Positions 50,417 to 53,862 of a DNA stretch of 53,862 bases are shown in pieces. The position numbers were made by a program, and so were the translations under genes. Each line of letters starts with the position of its first letter. The first letter of the stretch is position 1. Below the pieces are notes generated by a model. It ran no database searches. It was not told the origin of the DNA and saw only the letters and a program-made list of their open reading frames with translations. This DNA is from an uncultured Methylococcaceae bacterium (GTDB lineage: Bacteria > Pseudomonadota > Gammaproteobacteria > Methylococcales > Methylomonadaceae), in assembly GCA_903944165.1 (NCBI GenBank), contig CAJAQT010000049.1:1-53862 (forward strand), read 5' to 3'.

Positions 50417-50642
50417 CTGCACAACTTGATGTCGAGCAGTTTATGTCGTTTATGACAGTCTATACACGGTTCTTTCAATGTTGTTAAACCACTTTACAAT
50501 GCCTGTTTTCATTCTGAAAAAATCCTAAAATAAAACCTTATGGTTAACACAGAACTACAACATTGATAACAAGGATATCCCGTCGTTCAATATCCTTACT
50601 CTGAGAATACACATCGTACTTGTCTTTTTAACAGGATGTTAT

Positions 50643-51050
50643 TTATTGAACCGTTTTGTATAGCCCATCCAGCACCAATGAATTTGGACTCACCATACCA
50701 ACAATCTGCTTGTTTTCAAGAACGGGTGCCCTGACCAGATTATAATTGGCAAACAGTCGGGAGCAATAGCGGATATCCATATCGGGATGCACCGATATTA
50801 CTGGTTTACTCATGATCTCATAAACGTTAACCCGATCTGGCGCCCGGTCTTTAGCCAGCACATGACGAGCAATATCACCAGAAGTAACCATGCCGTATTC
50901 ATCATCCTCATTGCGTTTATTAACAATCAGAACAGCTGTTTTAAGGGTTTTCATTTTTTTTAAGGCATCGGCTACCGTGGCAATACCGTCAATGGTGCCG
51001 AAGTCGGTTTTCATGACATCTTTAACGCGGATTAGCTTGTTGACCATCAT
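50643..51050 (-). CDS. CBS-domain protein
   Basis: 'VKDVMKTDFGTIDGIATVADALKKM', 'YEIMSKPVISVHPDMDIRYCSRLFANYNLVRAPVLENKQIVGMVS'. Confidence 0.9.
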   Translation of the reverse strand: MMVNKLIRVKDVMKTDFGTIDGIATVADALKKMKTLKTAVLIVNKRNEDDEYGMVTSGDIARHVLAKDRAPDRVNVYEIMSKPVISVHPDMDIRYCSRLFANYNLVRAPVLENKQIVGMVSPNSLVLDGLYKTVQ

Positions 51051-51397
51051 ATTTTATCTTCCAGTTCATGGGTTAATTCTTCAACTTGACGCATGACGCC
51101 AATGGCATCTTCAACATCAACCTGAAAGGCAATGCCGGTGCCAGGTTTATTATCAAATTGTGCGGCCTTGGCAATGGTTTCCAGAATGTGTCGACTAAGG
51201 TGTTCTTCGACCAGAAATAACAGGACATCACGTTGCGTCTCCAAGGTCAGCCCAAAAAAGGTTTTTGACTGATTCAGCCCTTCGCCCCGCGCTGAATTGA
51301 TGACGGTCGCGCCTTTAGCGCCATTTTTACGCGCGGTATCAAGCACCAGGTCGGTTTTATTATCTTCAACAAAAGCAATAATTAATTTGAAATGCAT
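51047..51397 (-). CDS. PII-like regulatory protein (non-canonical T-loop)
   Basis: 'MHFKLIIAFVEDNKTDLVLDTARKNGAKGATVINSARGEG', 'DVLLFLVEEHLSRHILETI'; start trimmed from 51442 to 51397. Confidence 0.82.
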   Translation of the reverse strand: MHFKLIIAFVEDNKTDLVLDTARKNGAKGATVINSARGEGLNQSKTFFGLTLETQRDVLLFLVEEHLSRHILETIAKAAQFDNKPGTGIAFQVDVEDAIGVMRQVEELTHELEDKI

Positions 51398-51405
51398 GGT
51401 TTTTC

Positions 51406-52185
51406 TCAGGATTTTGATGAGCGAGTGCGGGTACCAAGCCAATGTGCAAGTTGCGCATAACCCAGAACCGCAATGATAGGGAATAAACTGGCAAAGGCGA
51501 TTAAACCAAAACCATCCAGTAACGGGTTTCGCCCCGGCACTGCCTCGGCCAGACCCAAGCCTAAGGCAGTCACCAGCGGCACGGTAACGGTCGAGGTTGT
51601 TACCCCGCCAGAATCATAAGCCAGGCCAATAATCATTTTAGGTGCAAAAAAAGTTTGTATCAGCACGACAACATAACCCGATATTATAAAATAATAAAGC
51701 TCGATACCCGTAACAATCCTGAAAGCGCCTAAAGCGATACCGAAAGCAACGCCAATGGAAACCGCAATACGTAACCCCCAGGCATGAATAGCGCCCCCTG
51801 AAATTTGCTCGGCTTTAAGGGCGACAGCGAGTAAGGAGGGTTCTGCAAGGGTCGTTGCAAAACCAATACTGGCGGCAAAGACATAGACCCAGCTATAAGC
51901 TTGCCAGGACAGCGGTTGTTGATTAGGGTTAAAACCCAGAAATTCAGGCGAGGTCAGTTGGGTGGCCATCAATTTCCCCAGTGGGAACAAGGCCATTTCC
52001 AGACCTTCCAGAAAGAAGGCAATGCCCAATAACACATACAAAAAACCGATGAGGGTTTTTTTGGGGTGAGCCAAGGGTTTGCGAATCACCAATAACTGAA
52101 AGCCAATGATAATACCGGCGATAGGGAGAATATCCCGGCAGGTTGCCAATAGAGACAGCGCGAAATGAATTGACCAAGCGATCAT
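51406..52185 (-). CDS. DUF1538-type membrane protein, copy 2
   Basis: '[49 protein letters not shown]'. Confidence 0.85.
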   Translation of the reverse strand: MIAWSIHFALSLLATCRDILPIAGIIIGFQLLVIRKPLAHPKKTLIGFLYVLLGIAFFLEGLEMALFPLGKLMATQLTSPEFLGFNPNQQPLSWQAYSWVYVFAASIGFATTLAEPSLLAVALKAEQISGGAIHAWGLRIAVSIGVAFGIALGAFRIVTGIELYYFIISGYVVVLIQTFFAPKMIIGLAYDSGGVTTSTVTVPLVTALGLGLAEAVPGRNPLLDGFGLIAFASLFPIIAVLGYAQLAHWLGTRTRSSKS

Positions 52186-52910
52186 AAAAGAATCCCATAA
52201 GCCATTACGAAAATCATCGGTGTCAACGATGCAAAAGCGATCAGTCCAAAACCGTCAATCATTGGATTACGACCTTTAATGGCAGTGGCGAGTCCTACAC
52301 CCAGCGCAGTTACCAAGGGAACGGTAATGGTTGAGGTAGTAACGCCACCCGAATCATAAGCGATCCCGATGATCTCTGCGGGTGCAAACGGCGTTAGAAT
52401 GAGCACGCCACAATAGCCGCCAATAATTAAATAATACAAAGGCCAGCCCCTGATGATTCTTAACACGCCGATTACAATGGCAAAACCAACGGACAGGGCA
52501 ACCGTAATACGCAGTCCCAAAGCATAACTGTCTCTGGCCGCTTCGGTTTGCTCAATGATATTGCCTTTACTGGCGATGTTTGCCGCTTCCTTGGCAATGG
52601 CAATCAGCGCCGGTTCGGCGACGGTGGTACCAAAGCCCAAACAGAAGGCAAACGTCAGTAGCCAAAATAAACTGCCTTTTTTGGCAAAGGCATAAGCCAT
52701 TGCCTCGCCCAGAGGGAAAAGACTTTGTTCCAGTCCCTGAATAAAAAGGGTAAGGCCAAGAATAACAAAAAGCGTACCGATAATTAGACGGGTAATATCA
52801 GGTATCGGTTGACCAATTATCAGAACCTGAAAAATCAAAACAACGGCAAGTATGGGCAACAAATCAAGAAAACTACTGAATAATTGCTTAATAAAACGGA
52901 TCTCTAACAT
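52182..52910 (-). CDS. DUF1538-type membrane protein, copy 1
   Basis: '[49 protein letters not shown]'; start trimmed to ATG at 52910. Confidence 0.85.
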   Translation of the reverse strand: MLEIRFIKQLFSSFLDLLPILAVVLIFQVLIIGQPIPDITRLIIGTLFVILGLTLFIQGLEQSLFPLGEAMAYAFAKKGSLFWLLTFAFCLGFGTTVAEPALIAIAKEAANIASKGNIIEQTEAARDSYALGLRITVALSVGFAIVIGVLRIIRGWPLYYLIIGGYCGVLILTPFAPAEIIGIAYDSGGVTTSTITVPLVTALGVGLATAIKGRNPMIDGFGLIAFASLTPMIFVMAYGILL

Positions 52911-52957
52911 TGATAGGCCAATTTTTTGAAGAGGGCTTGATTGTATAGTAAATATCT

Positions 52958-53344
52958 TCACGATACACAATCAATATCGTAGTGTTTAAAAACACTGTCA
53001 GCACTGACTAAATTTAAGTTTTCTGATTGCGCTTGTATTAATATCAACCTATCAAAGGGATCGTTATGATGGGGAGGCAGGTTCTTCAAGGCATAAATAT
53101 GCGCCGCTTCAATGGCTAGTATGTGTAAACCATTCTCCATACATTGTTGTTCAATCAGTTCATTAAGCCGGCAAATCAAGAGCGAGTTTACCCAGTTGAT
53201 TTTTGATCTGCATTTCTCAAATACTGGCCATACTCATGAAAACATCGCTATCTATGTTTTCATAGAGATTCATTACCTGTAGGGGGATTTTTTCAGGGGC
53301 ATTTCTTAGCCATAAAAAACATGCGTATCCAGTAACAGCTTCAT
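52958..53344 (-). pseudogene. VapC-type PIN-domain toxin, disrupted
   Basis: Minus strand reads MKLLLDTHV | FLWLRNAPEKIPLQVMNLYENIDSDVFMSMASI*EMQIKNQLGKLALDLP | LNELIEQQ...HHNDPFDRLILIQAQSENLNLVSADSVF across three frames. Confidence 0.85.
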
Positions 53345-53529
53345 GGTTGACCTGACCAAAAATCATCACCCAAGGGTGCGTCAAAATCATCGCTGATACG
53401 AATTTTATCTTTATATTCCCTCACAGTTCTTTTTGATGATTGCTGCCGTAACTGTTGCTTCCTTAAAAAAGCCACAAAATCAAAGACCTGTTTTTGTAAT
53501 TCAGGCGCTAAAACTTCAAACTCATGCAC
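53341..53529 (-). CDS. DUF2281-type antitoxin
   Basis: 'LAPELQKQVFDFVAFLRKQ', 'APLGDDFWSGQP'; ATGA overlap with vapC pseudogene. Confidence 0.75.
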   Translation of the reverse strand: MHEFEVLAPELQKQVFDFVAFLRKQQLRQQSSKRTVREYKDKIRISDDFDAPLGDDFWSGQP

Positions 53530-53640
53530 TATTGCTGACTATTCATCGTAATGTCCTGTTTAGAAAGGGTTACAAACTTTTTACATCATCAATGCCGTAT
53601 TGCTTGAGAATCTGAATGGCATTGGTTTTAACGACATTTT

Positions 53641-53684
53641 TATTATCGTTCCCACGCTCCAGCGTCACTGCCATTAAGTTAAGG
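53641..53684. repeat. partial palindromic repeat remnants
   Basis: ATCGTTCCCACGCTCCAGCGT (half of a CGTTCCCACGCT..-type palindrome) and CACTGCCATTAAGTTAAGG, similar to the 1011-1077 arms. Confidence 0.45.
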
Positions 53685-53736
53685 ATAATCGTCAATAAAG
53701 CAGATAGTTATGTTGATAAATCCCCCCTACCCACCC

Positions 53737-53862
53737 TGTAGTGGTCTAATAAAAACAGACACCCAGATAGGTTGATATACTTAATCAATCAAAATGGGGA
53801 CATTATCATGAATAAAGAACGTCGAGTATTTGATACCACGTTTAAATTAGAAGTCGTTAAAC
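53737..53862 (+). mobile_element. left end of an IS3-family-like element, truncated by window
   Basis: TGTAGTGGTCTAATAAAAACAGACACC terminal-repeat-like sequence followed by the start of a transposase ORF at 53808 (MNKERRVFDTTFKLEVVK). Confidence 0.65.

Noticed and set aside
53771-53787. TTGATATACTTAATCAA as an FNR/Anr box
   Set aside because: The spacer between TTGAT and ATCAA is 7 nt instead of 4, and it lies inside the IS-like end.
1-53862. CRISPR arrays, tRNA/rRNA genes, prophage
   Set aside because: No regularly spaced direct repeats, no cloverleaf/CCA-type ends recognised, and no phage structural genes seen in the ORF list.

Overview
53.9 kb window from a low-GC (about 40%) gammaproteobacterial-type chromosome. 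Most of it is densely packed housekeeping operons: miaB-phoH-ybeY-corC-galE, argC/aroE/tlpA/hemJ, a cytochrome c oxidase operon running into surf1 and then ftsY-ftsE-ftsX-rpoH, olsBA, yheS, priA, dsbB, glnS and xseA. No tRNA, rRNA or CRISPR was recognised.

The accessory and unusual content is:
(1) An envelope cluster (1.1-7.9 kb) with a predicted STN-like/HEAT secreted protein, three tandem paralogous small secreted proteins, TlpA, DUF4266, a DUF3570 protein carrying an SGAT flavinylation-like motif and a His/Met-rich second barrel, and ApbE.
(2) A chemoreceptor with three tandem 4HB-like sensor modules, coupled to an MscS-cNMP channel and followed by an ABC half-transporter whose ATPase motifs are all eroded.
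(3) A continuous ORF fusing a CtaA/COX15-like polytopic membrane domain to the FtsY GTPase.
(4) A perfect CIRCE operator upstream of rpoH.
(5) A well-placed Pho-box array upstream of the ornithine-lipid genes olsBA.
(6) A higher-GC four-gene operon (two DUF1538 membrane proteins, a PII-like protein, a CBS protein), bordered by a decayed VapC toxin with an intact DUF2281-type antitoxin and a partial IS3-like element.

All family calls come from reading motifs in the translations. No database search was run.
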